Shown one piece after another: positions 1 through 20,543 of a stretch of 64,000 nt of DNA (positions within the stretch are counted from its first letter, which is position 1; the number at the start of each line of letters is the position of its first letter). The notes below the pieces were generated by a model. That model was not told where the DNA came from. It did no database searches and worked only from the letters and a program-made list of their open reading frames with translations. The stretch lies in contig JAWDGP010003905.1 in the NCBI GenBank assembly GCA_033675545.1, forward strand, positions 7,501 through 71,500, written 5' to 3'. Origin of the DNA: Elysia crispata (Eukaryota; Mollusca; Gastropoda; Plakobranchidae). Position numbers and translations under genes: made by a program.

Positions 1-1122
1 ATTTTCTTTTCTCAAGAATTTTTAAACTAGTTTAAATTCATGTGATCATTACTTTTGATACCATAGCAATAAGATAAGTTATAAAGGTAAAAATGAATTT
101 AAAGCTAATTTAATATTGAGCTATAAGAATGTGATCTTCAGCTCAAACTGTCACCTTTTATTATCATAATTTTTTAAAAATCACGTAAATAAAATGAGAC
201 ATCCACAGACTTACTCTGTAAATTTAAATACAGTACTTCAAAATAAAAATATGCATATGATATCAATTCTTTTCATAAAGATCTAGACCTAGATCTAGCA
301 TGCAGAACTAGCTAGATTTCTAGATCTAGTGCATCTGATAAAAACGCTCTAAGCAGTGACTATTCATCTATTTACTTGAAATTGCTAGTGCTAGATCTAG
401 CGATTCATAAAGTATATTCCAAATATTGTGAAACAATCATTATTCAGCGAAGCCAGTCTAATCAATGCCTAGCCTATCCAATGCATTAGTGGCACGATAT
501 CGTAGATCTACATCTGGTCCATTACAGGTCATTTATCTAATTTTCAACTCATGTATATTGAAATTTTAAAGACATTTGTACTAATAGTAGGCCTGTTAAC
601 TGAAGGGCAAACCCTCACGTTTTTTAAGCACGCAATATTTTACAAATTGAATTGTGTTTAAATAATTTCACTCCAAATCTTTTTAACTTATAAGGCTTGA
701 AAAAGAAGTATGACAATTTTACTGTAAGATATAGGCCAAGAAAATCTGTTCAGGGCGCGAAAATTTTTAAAAACACGAAAATTCTGATCAAAATAAAAGC
801 AGCAAGCATCATCACTCCTATACAACCACAATGATCTCATTTCGTATTTATTTTACCTCGTAGAAAGTAACGCTTTAAAAGAAATTTCGGCAAATTTCCA
901 AAAATGTGCACTAATTATGAAAATAAATAATTATTAGTTTTTAAGGAACTTTTCTTGACAATATTCGACCAGAACAATATTGTTTACCCCATAGGATAAA
1001 TAAAGTTTCCACCTTCTTTGACCAAAACAGTTATGGCGGCACCGAAAAATTACGAAAATACCCGGGACATCCCGAAGTGCCTGTCGGTTTATCTGTATGT
1101 TTCCCAATTTGTGGCCTGTCTC

Positions 1123-1124
<2 letters not shown>
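1..1124. other. AT-rich stretch, no gene recognised
   Basis: No coding exon was recognised. The stretch is AT-rich and holds a cluster of AGATCT/TAGATC words at about 283-345 and 390-402, a motif that recurs across the window (37190-37210, 37810-37830, 47520-47580, 49680-49700). Confidence 0.5.
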
Positions 1125-1212
<88 letters not shown>

Positions 1213-1215
1213 CTC
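1125..1215 (+). repeat. (CT)n microsatellite
   Basis: Nearly pure CT dinucleotide run ending in a short impure CT-rich tail. The serine/leucine-rich frames across it are products of the repeat. Confidence 0.97.
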
Positions 1216-1286
1216 TGCCTGTCTCTCTTTTTTTCCTCAGTACTGTTATATGTAGGTTATCCCAACTTTCTGTAAATTAACAACTT

Positions 1287-1559
1287 TCAAACTTCAAATT
1301 TTCTAGAAAGCGTAGGCTGGTTCGGATGCTTGACAACAAAAAGTAAGTGTTTTGTCCTGGGGTTTTCCTTTGACAAAAGACGAAAGTCCTCTAAAATCAC
1401 ATAGGCAGGCTTTTCTGTTCTCCAAACTTTCACGGCCTGCTGATACGAATTGACTTTTGCTTCAATACAGAATGGTTGCTGCCGTGTTTGACTGGTCAAG
1501 TCGTATGAGTATCCATGAGTGCAGAGCTGAGGTCCGCAAAACAACATTAAGTAAGGCAA
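1287..1559 (-). CDS. Unassigned 90-codon open frame, possible last exon or gene fragment
   Basis: I do not recognise this protein. The minus-strand frame has non-repetitive, mixed-composition codons and ends in a stop. It includes segments such as CIEAKVNSYQQAVKVW and YVILEDFRLLSKENP, which look like real protein rather than chance AT-rich sequence. An AG acceptor-like site lies near 1530, from which the frame would begin LCTHGYSYDL, so it may be a 3' terminal exon whose earlier exons lie at higher coordinates. It could equally be a transposon protein remnant. No neighbour supports a function. The start is uncertain. Confidence 0.3.
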   Translation of the reverse strand: MPYLMLFCGPQLCTHGYSYDLTSQTRQQPFCIEAKVNSYQQAVKVWRTEKPAYVILEDFRLLSKENPRTKHLLFVVKHPNQPTLSRKFEV

Positions 1560-2691
1560 TGTTTCAATGATGTTGTGTGGTTGTTGTTGTTTTTGTTGTT
1601 GTTGTTGTTGTTTTCCGAGATAATCAACTTAACTTTTTTCTCCGCAAATTGGTTTTTTAACACTCTAAGGGAAGTAATCTTGATTGATCGATGCCTTCAC
1701 TGTGATTTTCTTTTAATTTTTTAAAGTTATTCCCCTTGTTCATAAAAGATAAAACTAATTCTTAATTAGTGCTAGCTATCGCAACCAAATTATGAAAAAA
1801 CAATTCATCTCTCTGTTTGATATGGCTGTAGTTTCTGTAGATGTGGACTCAATGTCAGAGTCACGGTGTACTCTAATGAGCCTTCGACCGAAGATAAATC
1901 TAATAATTTATTTTGCAACACATGTAGAACTAATAAATCTTCAAGCACTCTTACACAGACGTGCTGCAATTTAAATTTTATAACATCTCTTATAAGTCGT
2001 AACACACAGACAGACAGACAGGCACACACACACACACACTAATCCATATGAGAAAACATAAGCTTTTCAAAGACACAGTCATGGTCCGGTAAGTCTAGCT
2101 TGTCAATGTCCCCTGAGTCATTCTCAGATTTTCATACAGGGACTAATGCTTGTCCTTTAAAATAAGTAATAATTTCATAAATGTTTTATTTGTACGGAAA
2201 GATTTACATTTTCTTAGTCTCTAAACAATGAGCTTAAATTGGTATGAGCACCTGTGAGTAACGATGTATGGCCTCAGATTGCTTGCATTGGATTTTTTTT
2301 ATCTGATCTGTGCTACAGTACAGGAAAGCTGCTTCCATGTTAGGAGAAACGCTAAGCTTAGTTAAAGTATTTGTCGAGCCGTTGAGCAGGGTTGTTATTA
2401 AGTGCACTGTCGACGTCTTTTACCGACACCTGTTTAAAAACTAAGATGGTTAAAATTGATACTTCGGTCATTACTAATTCATGCCAAAAGCTCTCAGTGA
2501 TCTTAGAGTACGTGCCAACCTTTTTAGCATGGCATTATAATCTCCAAGGTCAGCTTCCTGTATTGCCAGACTCTGATTGATGAAAGCAAACTTTTAATTT
2601 TGTTTTTAGTTTCCTCATTCCCACTCAAACACAGATAATAATACTGTGTTTGCACATGAACGAATGATTGTCAAAAGCCATGTTGGCAGCG

Positions 2692-2761
<70 letters not shown>

Positions 2762-5212
2762 CCTCCCTCTCTCTCTATGTCTCTGTCTCTATCTCTCTCT
2801 GTCTCTCTGTCTATGTCACTGTCTCCATCTCTCTCTCCCTGTCTCTCTCACCCTCTCTCTTTCTATTTTCTTCTGTGTCTATGAATTTGTCAAACTATAT
2901 GTTTATCTAAATGTACATATGCCTCCTCTTTCTTTCTGTCTCTGTCACTTTCAAGCCCGCACCATTTTCAAGCTCTCTATCCTTACTAAAGTACATCTAT
3001 ACTCTTTATTTTTATGATTAAATTTAACGTTCCTACTATTCCTTCAAGCTCTGCAAAATCCAAACACTTCTTTCGTTTGAAGTACGGAGACACTCTTTAA
3101 ATTTATGAAAACCACACACAGTAACCAGCATCAAATATTCATCTTTTATGCATAGATAAGCAGCTCAGGGTTTGTTTTTTGTTTGTTTTTTTATGAGTCT
3201 TTACATACTATATTATTATAATGTCATTAATGTACAGTTACTTATTCACATTCTGATCTAAAAAACGAACCTAGAAGGAGATAATTTGTCTTACATCACG
3301 ATTTTTGTCTATTCCTGCCAATCACTGCTATGGACAAACTCTGGCTGGGTGAGGTGAACAGCTCTCGTTCTTGGTTGTTGTAATTTTTGCGTCATGCGAT
3401 GACGATAAGGGAAAATCAATCAGTTTATACCTGAAGATAGAATATGAAATTATAATTTTCAATACAATGGTGAGCATAGATTTTGAAGAACAGCTTTTTC
3501 CGCTATTCTGCAAATGATTACGTAGCAATGATTTATTATGATTATAAGATTTTTTATTTAAAAAGAAAAAAAAACTTAAATGGTTACTTGATAAAAAGGA
3601 GTATTTCAAAATAATTTTATACTGGCTTTATAACTTCATTTCGAAAAAGAAAATATGAAGGATAAAATTTTGCAAAAATATTTCGCATGTCATTTTACCT
3701 CATTGTTTTGAACATTTTATTTTACATCTCTCTCTGATTATTACCAACACAGATTTTCGACTAATCAACTTAATTCGTAAAATTTATCATATATGTTATG
3801 ATATATTTATATTCTTTTTGTCTGGATAAAACAGTCAAGTTTCAAAACTTTTCTTTCCTTTCCTTTGATGCAAACAAAAAAGAGTATGTATTTTCAGTTG
3901 AATTACTGCTTATTAGCAGAAAAGTTTCAAGAGCCCAAGGTGTCAAGATTGAATTAAAAAAATAACTTCTATCCCTAATAGGAAGAATAATTTACCGTTG
4001 CTTTGTTTATCAACAGTTTTCTTTATTTTCATACATCAGACACTCGACCTCATGTAAAAGCAAGTATACAACTACATTTATCTAAGATAAATAACTTCTC
4101 CAAAAAAGGACAAGTGGAACAAAAGTTCCGAGCAAAACTTGGCATCAGCCGAACTTAACTTTTAAAATAAACTATCATAGTAGTTCTATAATTTTAAAAT
4201 CCTACCAATAGATTTGCAACATCTAAACCTGACTACGTTTAATCAACTAAATTTTTTAATCAATGATTGAAAGGAAACAATAATCTATAACATCAAGTTA
4301 TATTTAGGATTATTTAACAAAATGCTGAAAAGTGAAGTTGAAATTTAGTTTGCAAGATATCATTTTGATAGTTATGTTCTGATTTAAAAAAAATATTTTT
4401 AAGTATTTTATTCACTTTTATCTAAGAGAAAACATGTATGTCCAAATGTATCATTACCTAAATGTGTCCGCCGTCCAAACTGATGTAGTAGCCCGCATCA
4501 TAATCATTTGCTATTTTTTTTTAATGGGAAAAAAAGGATTTGGGGAAAGATGGGGGGGAGGGAGGGAAGGGGCGGTGGAGCGAAGGTATGGGCCATCATA
4601 TTCACATTTGTATGTTTCTACTAAATGTCTAGACTTTTAATTTAACGGTACATTGAAATTAGGTAGTCAAAAAATTACCACAGATAGCCACGCGACGTTA
4701 ATCTTAAAGATGTGTCACCCACTGAGGCGTTTATGTGATTAAATTATAGTTATAACTTCCTCCTTAGCTAAAAAAAAAAAAAAAAAAAAAAAAGCAATCT
4801 CTAAAAACTGCCCTGTCAAATACAACATCTCCGTTTTTTTAAATTATAGAACTGCAGCCCGTAAACCAAATTTGTGATGTTAAAAACATGCATGATTTCG
4901 AGCTTGCTTGTTTACAGAGAAAAAATTCTAAATTTGTTAGCAAAGAATCTAGAAGCTTTTGCTGCAACTTTTGAAAGCAATGTCAAATAACCTGATTAAA
5001 AGTTAGAAAAGTTTGAGGTAATAAAAAATGACCATCTTTGAACCTCCCAAATATAATAATTAAATCCCTTTGTGTACTCCATAAAAACAACATCTTTCTT
5101 AATCCTAACAATTTAGAGGCCGTGATCCCGTAGGTGCCATGTTCTTACGAAGCTACAGTATTTTAAATGCATGCTGGAATCTAATTCACGATTTTCATCA
5201 GGCACTTTTTCT
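1560..5212. other. Gene-free stretch with simple repeats
   Basis: No coding exon recognised. It contains a TTG-rich run (about 1575-1611), short GACA and CA runs (about 2006-2040), the CT tract listed separately, and a 23-base A run near 4769-4793. The part nearest 5213 should include the 3' UTR of the minus-strand EGF receptor gene, but no poly(A) site could be fixed. Confidence 0.5.
2693..2870 (+). repeat. (CT)n microsatellite with degenerate tail
   Basis: Pure CT dinucleotides to about 2757, followed by about 110 bases of CTGT/CTAT-interrupted CT-rich sequence. Confidence 0.95.
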
Positions 5213-13130
<7,918 letters not shown>

Positions 13131-14668
13131 TATTAAAACTTTAAACCTTTCCTTAACATGGAATTTTTCGAACGATCAGCTGCCAAATTTTGACTGATTT
13201 ATCACTTATTTTTGTTGAATGTGTGAATATATGAAGCATTGGTGAAATACTTCTGTTTCATATTATGAATAATAACACAAGTTAGCATAATACTCCGCTT
13301 TCCGAGCTGTTTTCATAAAATGATCAAAACCATTTAAAAATGCTCAGAAAAACCTTCATAGTCTTCTAAAGTGCCATGGCCTATTTACTCTGTTTTTGAG
13401 TAGTGTGAAAAATGTCAAGGGAGATCCACAACTGAACTATGGTGCCCTTTTTTCATTTTCTCTGATCACTGTTATGCAATTGTGGCTACAGAAACCAACC
13501 GCAACCCTGGAACATGCGGCTTCTGCAAGAGACGTCTTAACAAAGTTATATTAGATTCCAGATATATAACGAAATCAACAACAAAGATTACCATAAAAAG
13601 AAATGGATATAACAAACAGTATATTATGAGAAAACCAAATTCATAAAAAAAATCATATTGATTTTTATGTCCAAGGTGAAACTAAAACTATAAATGTAAT
13701 TTAATTGTTGAAAGGTACAAATGTTTTATGTAAGTAGAAAAATCTTTTGATTTGTTTTAACTTGCGAGTCGGAACTCATAAGATTTTAAGACTTATTAAC
13801 TTTTTACATCACTTATTGCTTCTAAAATCTTTGTAAAAATCTGATGCAGCAAACCCTTTAGAGCAGAGAGATATTAAGATGCTGGGGAACAAAGCAACAG
13901 AAAGTATATTGTAAAATACAAAAAGAAAGAAAGTTTGGTTGAGGTAAGTTTACGAATACGTTTAAAAAAGAGGAAAGAGTGGAGAGAGAGATAGAGATGG
14001 TGGAAAAGGAGGGAAAATTGAAACAGAAGCAGAGAAACAAATAATATTAAAGCGATTCATACGTGCATGTACATTGCATTTTTTTACGATTTCGTCATTT
14101 TAGACTTAAATTGCTCTCACATGTATAGTATTCAAAACATAATACAGGTAGCAAGATAGTGTGTCCTATTGGGGGTTATTAACCCCTGGCAAGAGTCATA
14201 GCAGCGTGTGCGCTCTGGCAAACATAAATGTAAGTCACGTCACTTTTGAAAAACGTCATGACTGAAGCTAAGAAATGGGAGTACTTTCACATATTAAAAA
14301 TTCAGTTGATGTTACCGTTAAGAATGAAGTCACGTCTTCTGGCCTTCTTTTCTTTTCTTTTCTTTTATTATTTTTTTTTGCATGAAGCCTAAGATCTTCT
14401 TCCTGTACGGGGTGTTGACATAAAAATCTACCAACGGAAAGTTAAGGAGAACCAAGCTAGATAAGGAAGTTTGAATGATAGATGAATCATCTTTTTTTTT
14501 TGTCAGTTGAGGATAATGTAGGAATAATAATGTGAGAACAGGGTTTGCTTTGGGACTTTAAGAAAACGTGTAAAGTAGTAGCTCTAAATAAACAGCAAGA
14601 GATGCGTGGATTGGTGTAAAACCTTTGCTTTTGCTTTCGCCTTTATAAATCTACCAGGCTTCCTCATC

Positions 14669-14735
<67 letters not shown>

Positions 14736-15739
14736 TTTAAAATCTCAATCAATGTCGTCCTGTAAGGTTGTCTTTCGCTCCGTCCTACCATATCAATTTA
14801 CTGATAATCTCCTCTTTAGTTCTCTACCCTGATTGCTTCATTTTTGTCCCCTAGAGCTCAGCAACTTGTTTACATCTTCTATCTTCGATCTTGTCTGTTT
14901 TATTCCAGTTTCTATTTCTATTTTTCTATTTATCTGCCTCTCCGCACAAGCCACACAAGTCTTTCACGTTTATTTATGATATATTCCCTCTGTTTAACAG
15001 TTTACAAAGACAATATATAATTAAAGACCGAAACAAAAAAGCCTCCCCTATTACGAATCCCTACTGTGCCTTGATGGAGAAAATGCGCAATGCTATTTGT
15101 ATATAATATATATATATATATAATACGAATTTTAAATCACTCATGACATTGCAAAAACGCTAATGGTTCTTTTTGCAACGAGAAAAGCCAGAATATTAAA
15201 AGAAAAACAGGATATAACGACTGCGGTCTGTTATCTTGGTTAACTCTGCACAATGGAAGCCAAGTATGTAAGCCAGTTTTTGGTGATTTGTCCGCATGAT
15301 TCTAAAGAAAACATAATACTAGGAAAACTCACTGTCCTTACCGTTCTCAAAATCTGGCAAATAAGAAATGGAATAGAACACCTTTAAAGCAAATAGGCAG
15401 TCGGTATGTCATAAAATAATCATACCGTAAGAAACGGGTCTCATACATGAAATATGAGCTACGAAATATTGAACAGATCTTAACAGATACGATGAAAAGA
15501 TGGGTCATGAAAGCGGAAAGATCAGGACATTTAAATATATATAGCAAAAGAATAACAAAGAGGCATAGGGGTGAGACTGTCCTGAAAAAAATATAAGAGC
15601 AAACCAAACAGGTATCTTTTATGAGCTGTCTGTCTTTATTTTCCTGGAATAGAATGTGTTGGCTGGAACTGTTTGCCACTAGATAAAGCGTTTTGGTTTT
15701 TTTATGGTGAAGTGGATTTGAAGTCAGTAGACAAAACAC
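13131..15739. other. Upstream region of the EGF receptor, no intact gene
   Basis: This should include the promoter and 5' UTR of the minus-strand EGF receptor, whose ATG is at 13130. No acceptor directly precedes that ATG, which is why it was taken as a first exon. No TATA box or initiator could be assigned with confidence. A CT tract (14672-14734) and a short TA run (about 15105-15122) are the only clear features. Confidence 0.5.
14672..14734 (+). repeat. (CT)n microsatellite
   Basis: Pure CT dinucleotide run of about 60 bases. Confidence 0.97.
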
Positions 15740-15892
15740 CGTCTAGCATGTCAGTGCCGTCAGATCCATTAACTGCCGTCCAGATTGAGTGGTCGTCCGT
15801 GCTGGAGTATTGTACAAATAGTTATTGTCGCTTACAGTACCAGTCAAAGAAAAAGAGAACGATTCTGCATCGCCCCATTTCAGGAACTTCGT
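15740..15892 (-). pseudogene. CUB C-terminal half exon with in-frame TAA
   Basis: 153 nt, phase 1 to phase 1. An acceptor (TTCAAG) lies just before 15892 and a weaker donor (GACG|GTGTTT) after 15740. The frame reads from EVPEMGRCRIVLFFFDWYC, meets a TAA at 15822-15824, then continues in the same frame as LFVQYSSTDDHSIWTAVNG, a typical CUB C-terminal strand pattern. Its first codon is completed by the G ending exon 18018-18145, and its last G would join EGF exon 11452-11553 in frame. Confidence 0.45.
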
Positions 15893-17649
15893 CTTGAATA
15901 TTGCATTACAAGAGCATTAACAAGGCATGGAGAAATAATTCAAAATTCGCTGTCAAAAATATTTCAAAGACTAACATGTCGATAGAATGAAAATCATACT
16001 AACACATAAGTTATTGCGAAATAAGTATCTTTTAACCGAGGCATTTGCTTCCCTTACGATAAATAACATTCTCAGCTGATACAAACAATGTTCAGGGCAC
16101 ACATATACATTTCTAATACAGTGGGAGTCTACGGTCTTTAATTATGGCTTCGATTGGCTTAACTACCAGTTTCCTTGACAGCTCTAATTGCAATTCTAAA
16201 TCGAAATTCTGCTTACCTTTTGACTTAACTATCAGAATTAAGCATGTCTTCAGCTTTTTTAAAAGACGATTATGTTTGCCAGGGGTTGTTTTCTTTCCAT
16301 TGATCGAGTTGAATAGTGTTTATCAATAGAAGCTGAGTTAAAATGATAACAAAACGTAATGAAAGTATGGCGCATGTCTTGTCGATTAGGTGTTTGTTAT
16401 TTTAAAAAAGATATATTATTTTGTTTTCAGGTTAAAAAGAAATGTTTGAATTATGATATATTTTAATAATCTTACCATCCACACATCTACCTCACACTCA
16501 CTTTTCCGTCCTCATACAAATTTTGCAGTCATTATTCAAAGTTTTTGTGCTATAAATGTTGGAAAATTTGTTTTCATCCCAGGATTTCGATTTTATTCCA
16601 TGAAAATGTTTGCTAATGTTTTAAAGGCGCCATGGCGGTAGGGTTGCCCTCTCAGAATTTGATGAACCTTTAAAAGTCTTTATTTATCAGTCTGTCTGTT
16701 ATTCTTAATTGTCCTTTGCAATTGAACGGTGTTGTTGTTTGAAGTTTTCTGGAAACTATGAATTTCAATCAAACCTAACGGCTGGTCGATAAAATTAAAC
16801 ATTAACATTGTTAATTTGTAGTGAAATTTGAAACCTCTATCAGCAGTAATGATAGATAAACTCGTAGACTTCTCTGCATGGACAGGACTCCAAGTGTTTG
16901 AGTCGATTCATCTCTTAACACTACTCTATTCAGATGACGTCGTTACAGCACGCTACCTCTAACCCCAGCAGTTTTCTCTGTGTACAAAAAGCAAACTTTT
17001 GTCCGCACGCCTTTCTTAGCTTAATCAGTTTAACCGACTTGAGATAAACGTTTGTGAAGCAATTTGAGGTTTTTTTTTCTATTTCGAATAAATATTAAGG
17101 TAATTTTAGAGTTGCAGAGAAAAAGAGAGTTAAAAAATATGAAAGGAAACTCGGTTTTTACACTTAATTATTTACTATAAACTGTAATTTGAGCTGGGGA
17201 AAACTTTGTTCATGCAGGCAAATTCCCTTTTAAATTTACTTAAACATTGCTTGAGAAAGTCTCCCAAGAAACATACAGCGCGATAAGAATAGTAAACAAA
17301 TATGCAAAACCTCATTTATTTTAAGATTCTTTATAAAGGCTTAATATCACGCAGGTAATTGACTTTGGATGAGCAGTTATGGGTAACGCAATGCATTGAA
17401 TTTCTAGGCATTTTTATTTTTACGTTATAATCCTTTATTGAGTACTAAGAACGAAATTTTTTTAAAGACAGGTAATGTGAAGAATCGTATGTTCTCTGGA
17501 ATTATACCTTTAGTGCAATTTGTAATTGATAAATCAAGCGTCTTCAGAAACAAAACGTTCCCATCTTTCTTGAAGATATAGAAATGCGTTTTGCATCTAG
17601 ATATCTGAAAATGAAAAATCTGGATGACGTATGGGAGAAAATGAAAAAA

Positions 17650-17651
17650 AA

Positions 17652-17685
<34 letters not shown>
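17650..17685. repeat. (TA)n microsatellite
   Basis: About 34 bases of alternating TA. Confidence 0.95.
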
Positions 17686-17689
<4 letters not shown>

Positions 17690-17821
17690 CATTTAACATT
17701 ATTTTCTAAAAGGTAAACACGGTCGCAACTTTTGTAAAACAAAAGCTATATCAACTGTTTCGCCGTTATTGTCATGAGTTGTTAAATGATGAATTAAAAT
17801 TAAAGTTCTAAAACTCATGAT

Positions 17822-18017
17822 AATTTAAGGTAACAAAGTCCCCATGATAACTGAACAAAGTCCCAGTGACAACTTACCATCATAGAAGGAAACAAAGTCT
17901 CCATGACAACTGAACAAAGTCCCCGTGACAACTTACCATCATAGAAGGTAACAAAGTCTCCATGACAACTGAACAAAGTCCCCGTGACAACTGAATAAAG
18001 TCCCCGTGACAACTTAC
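17822..18017 (-). repeat. About 59-bp minisatellite built from an exon end and its splice donor
   Basis: Reading the minus strand from the donor at 18017, the sequence of the exon end (GTTACCTTCTGTGATG) plus the donor and following bases (GTAAGTTGTCACGG) recurs twice more, at about 17930-17950 and 17872-17892, with a partial copy near 17826-17870. Each full copy again presents TGATG|GTAAGT. One unit contains an internal 22-base duplication. Confidence 0.93.
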
Positions 18018-18145
18018 CATCACAGAAGGTAACGAAGTCCCCGTGACAGTCGCACTCGCGCCAGGCCACAAGACTTCCCTTGAGGCTAACCTCCACCAGG
18101 TCTGAGCTGCAGTCAGACTCCAGGAGGTACGTGCAGTTCAGGTCA
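18018..18145 (-). pseudogene. CUB middle exon (intact frame)
   Basis: 128 nt, phase 2 to phase 1, bounded by CTCCAG and GATG|GTAAGT. It encodes DLNCTYLLESDCSSDLVEVS followed by SLVAWRECDCHGDFVTFCDG. This matches the CUB pattern of a conserved Cys, a hydrophobic strand, then CDxxGDxVxFxDG. Codons and both splice sites look good. The donor and exon end are repeated downstream in the 17822-18017 array. Confidence 0.65.
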
Positions 18146-18319
18146 CTGGAGGGGGAATTCATTTAGATTGTAGGTAAGAGCAATAACTAATGACAGTTCC
18201 AATACACGCAGCTTATTTACAATTTCTTATAGATTAGAAACATGAACAATGGTGCACAAGAAAGCCGGAGTAATTAATTACTATCTTGCTGACTTTATCC
18301 AATCTGAGCTATTATAATT

Positions 18320-18775
18320 GTATTGTAATGCGTTGATCCCCAGGCCTTCATTATCTTTTATGTTATCTTATCGTAGTGTCATTATCTTGTATTGTCTTGT
18401 ATTCGTCTTACTTCTCTGTGATTATCTTATATTATCTTATGTTCCTTCTGCAGCGTTACTGACCTGGCCGTGTCTTATCTTATCTTCTTTTAATCGTCTT
18501 ACCATGATTTCATTATCTTTTCTAATCTTATCTTCCTTCTATCGCCTTCCTGAGCTGTCCTTATCTTATCTTATAGTCCCTTTATAGAATTACTGACCTT
18601 TCATTATCTTATCTTATCTTTCTTCTATCGTCTTACAGACCTGCCTTTATCTTATCTTTTTTTTCCTCTATTGAGCTATTGATTTGCCATTATCTTACCT
18701 TTTCTTCGATCTTTCGTCCTACTGTGGTGTTATTATCCCATCTCATCTTATCTTATCTTCCATCTAACACCTTAC
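18320..18775 (-). repeat. Degenerate minisatellite rich in GATAAG, starting at a splice donor
   Basis: About seven or eight imperfect units of roughly 55-60 bases. On the minus strand each begins with a GTAAG-like word and continues GACGATAGAAGGAAGATAAG or similar. The first unit is the donor of exon 18776-18872 itself (GTAAGGTGTTAGATGGAAGA). The array is packed with GATAAG words. Confidence 0.85.
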
Positions 18776-18872
18776 TGCGCTTGTCCAGTTTCACTGTATA
18801 CCAGTTCCGGTAGCTTGGACACCTGGTCATGAATTGCTTTCTACCTCTGCACGATCCCGTTACATGAGGCGT
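18776..18872 (-). pseudogene. CUB N-terminal exon with in-frame TAG
   Basis: 97 nt, phase 1 to phase 2, with acceptor CCCCAG and donor GCA|GTAAGG. In the only phase that fits both neighbours it reads ASCNGIVQR, a TAG (18841-18843), then KAIHDQVSKLPELVYSETGQ. It resembles the CUB start with a C-x-G and a following SP-like loop. The last two bases (CA) plus T of exon 18145 give His and keep the frame. Another frame lacks stops but does not fit the next exon. Confidence 0.5.
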
Positions 18873-19189
18873 CTGGGGTGGAATGGAAAATGCGAGAAAA
18901 GCTTTTGAAAACTGTGGAGTTAATAATTTATACAGTACATTTCTTAATGGTCAAATCTGTTATTACTCTCTGTTTATAAACTTAATTGGCAAATAAAGCT
19001 GGCTTAATGGAAAAAACAAAATCATACATTGAAGAGCAATATGTGTATCAGATAGTACATAAGACATGTTTTAACAGCATAAAGTTTAGAAGTGATTTAA
19101 GTCAAATTTGTAGAGACAGTTTGTTTGCCTCATTGAGCTACATGATGCGTGTATCTGTTCATATATATAAATGCTTTCATTACATTATT

Positions 19190-19190
19190 T

Positions 19191-19237
<47 letters not shown>

Positions 19238-19273
19238 GCTGTTGTTTCGTTGTTGTTGTTTTTGCTTCTGTTC

Positions 19274-19308
<35 letters not shown>

Positions 19309-19320
19309 GCTGTTTTGTTG
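19190..19320 (+). repeat. (GTT)n trinucleotide tract
   Basis: Imperfect GTT/TTG repeat with TTC interruptions, beginning next to the donor of minus-strand exon 19326-19460. Confidence 0.95.
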
Positions 19321-19325
19321 CTTAC

Positions 19326-19460
19326 TTAAGACAGAGAGCTTGAAGTAAACGTCAGCAGAACGGGTTCGATCCACTGGGTTGAGGACCATGCCGTGTGATG
19401 ATCCACGTATCACCCAATTGTCACAGAGGCTACCGAAAGATGGAGCTTTCACAGTGTAGC
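19326..19460 (-). pseudogene. Intact exon of the CUB array, domain uncertain
   Basis: 135 nt, phase 1 to phase 1, with strong acceptor (TCTGCCCAG) and donor (TTAA|GTAAGC). It encodes YTVKAPSFGSLCDNWVIRG and continues to SADVYFKLSVL without stops. It joins 22525-22689 on one side and 18776-18872 on the other in phase. The domain is unclear: it may be the end of one CUB or a linker. A GTT trinucleotide tract begins directly after the donor. Confidence 0.55.
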
Positions 19461-19622
19461 CTGGGCAGATAAAACGGTGGAGGAGGAGGGTATGGGGTTG
19501 GGGGGTTGGGAGGGTCAAATGGGTAGAACGTATCGGTGAACAGAGGTACTGGAAGCATCCGTGTACGAAGTTGAAGAAACGTTGCAATTTACTGTGCTAG
19601 TGAGTTTATCAAAGACATGGTC

Positions 19623-19626
<4 letters not shown>

Positions 19627-19695
<69 letters not shown>

Positions 19696-19830
19696 GACAG
19701 AGACAGAGAGAGAGAGAGAGAGGGAGGGAGGGAGGGAGAGAGAGATAGAGTGAGACAGGGAGAGAGAAAGAGAGAGAGATAGAGAGAGAGAGACAGAGAG
19801 AGAAAGAGAGAGAGAATAAGAGAGAAAAAG
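19627..19830 (+). repeat. (GA)n microsatellite with impure tail
   Basis: Pure GA dinucleotides to about 19686, then GACA, GGGA and GATA-interrupted purine-rich sequence to about 19830. Confidence 0.96.
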
Positions 19831-20145
19831 AGATCTCTCAAGAGACCTGGAGAAACAGAAACTGAGGAAGGGACTGGGACAAAACTTAAGCCCCCACATG
19901 GCCCTCACAAGACCCCGCAGACTTGGACAATTTTGACCACACTTATGTAATTTACATTGTAAAGGTAACGTATGATGGAATAATTTCAACCCGTTTATAC
20001 ATATTGCTTGAAGACAAAGAAGTCCTAAGTCACTCGTACTGGCTGTAAAATGGAAGAATTACTGAACTAAACTTCGAAAGAATATTTATTTTTATTTATA
20101 TTCCTATTTCCTTTAAGTTTGGACCCAGGTGCTTCATATTTTTAC

Positions 20146-20245
20146 CATGATGAACAGTAACTCCTCTTGGGCCACATCCCATATTTCTAGTCGGATTGTC
20201 TGCCCTTGTTTCTCTGTCCACAGCCGCAAGGGACACGACTCTGTC
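20146..20245 (-). pseudogene. Candidate CUB exon, phase does not match all neighbours
   Basis: 100 nt after a good acceptor (CTTCCTTCACAG), ending at ATG|GTAAAA. The open frame reads TESCPLRLWTEKQGQTIRLE then IWDVAQEELLFIM, like the second and third strands of a CUB domain. It joins candidate exon 21011-21096 in phase (AG+G), but its phase 0 end does not fit the phase 1 start of 19326-19460, so an exon is missing or the gene has decayed here. Confidence 0.4.
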
Positions 20246-20543
20246 CTGTGAAGGAAGACAACTGAGGTTAGTCATTGAATGGGTAGTTGGTAAGTTGTAT
20301 GGTATAACTTGCATACAAAAGTATTTTAGTTAACTTTCTATATAAAAGGCCGCCCCCCCCACCTTTTTTTTTTTCCTACAATGACCAACATCTTTCTTTT
20401 TTTTTCATCCATGGCACAAGGCTGCAGAGAAAAGAACATCAGCATAGAAGCCGTGTTTATTACAGGTGATAACGGTTTCAAATTGTCCCAGTCACGTGAT
20501 AAAGATATTGTCGAGATTTACTGCGCAGTAGACTAGACATGTT

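Noticed and set aside
15347-15739. 130-codon minus-strand frame
   Set aside because: Low-complexity, intron-like composition with no domain; it overlaps no splice-consistent exon.
17815-18162. 115-codon continuous minus-strand frame with HGDFV-type repeats
   Set aside because: Only the first part (exon 18018-18145) is CUB coding; the rest is read-through into the donor-derived minisatellite.
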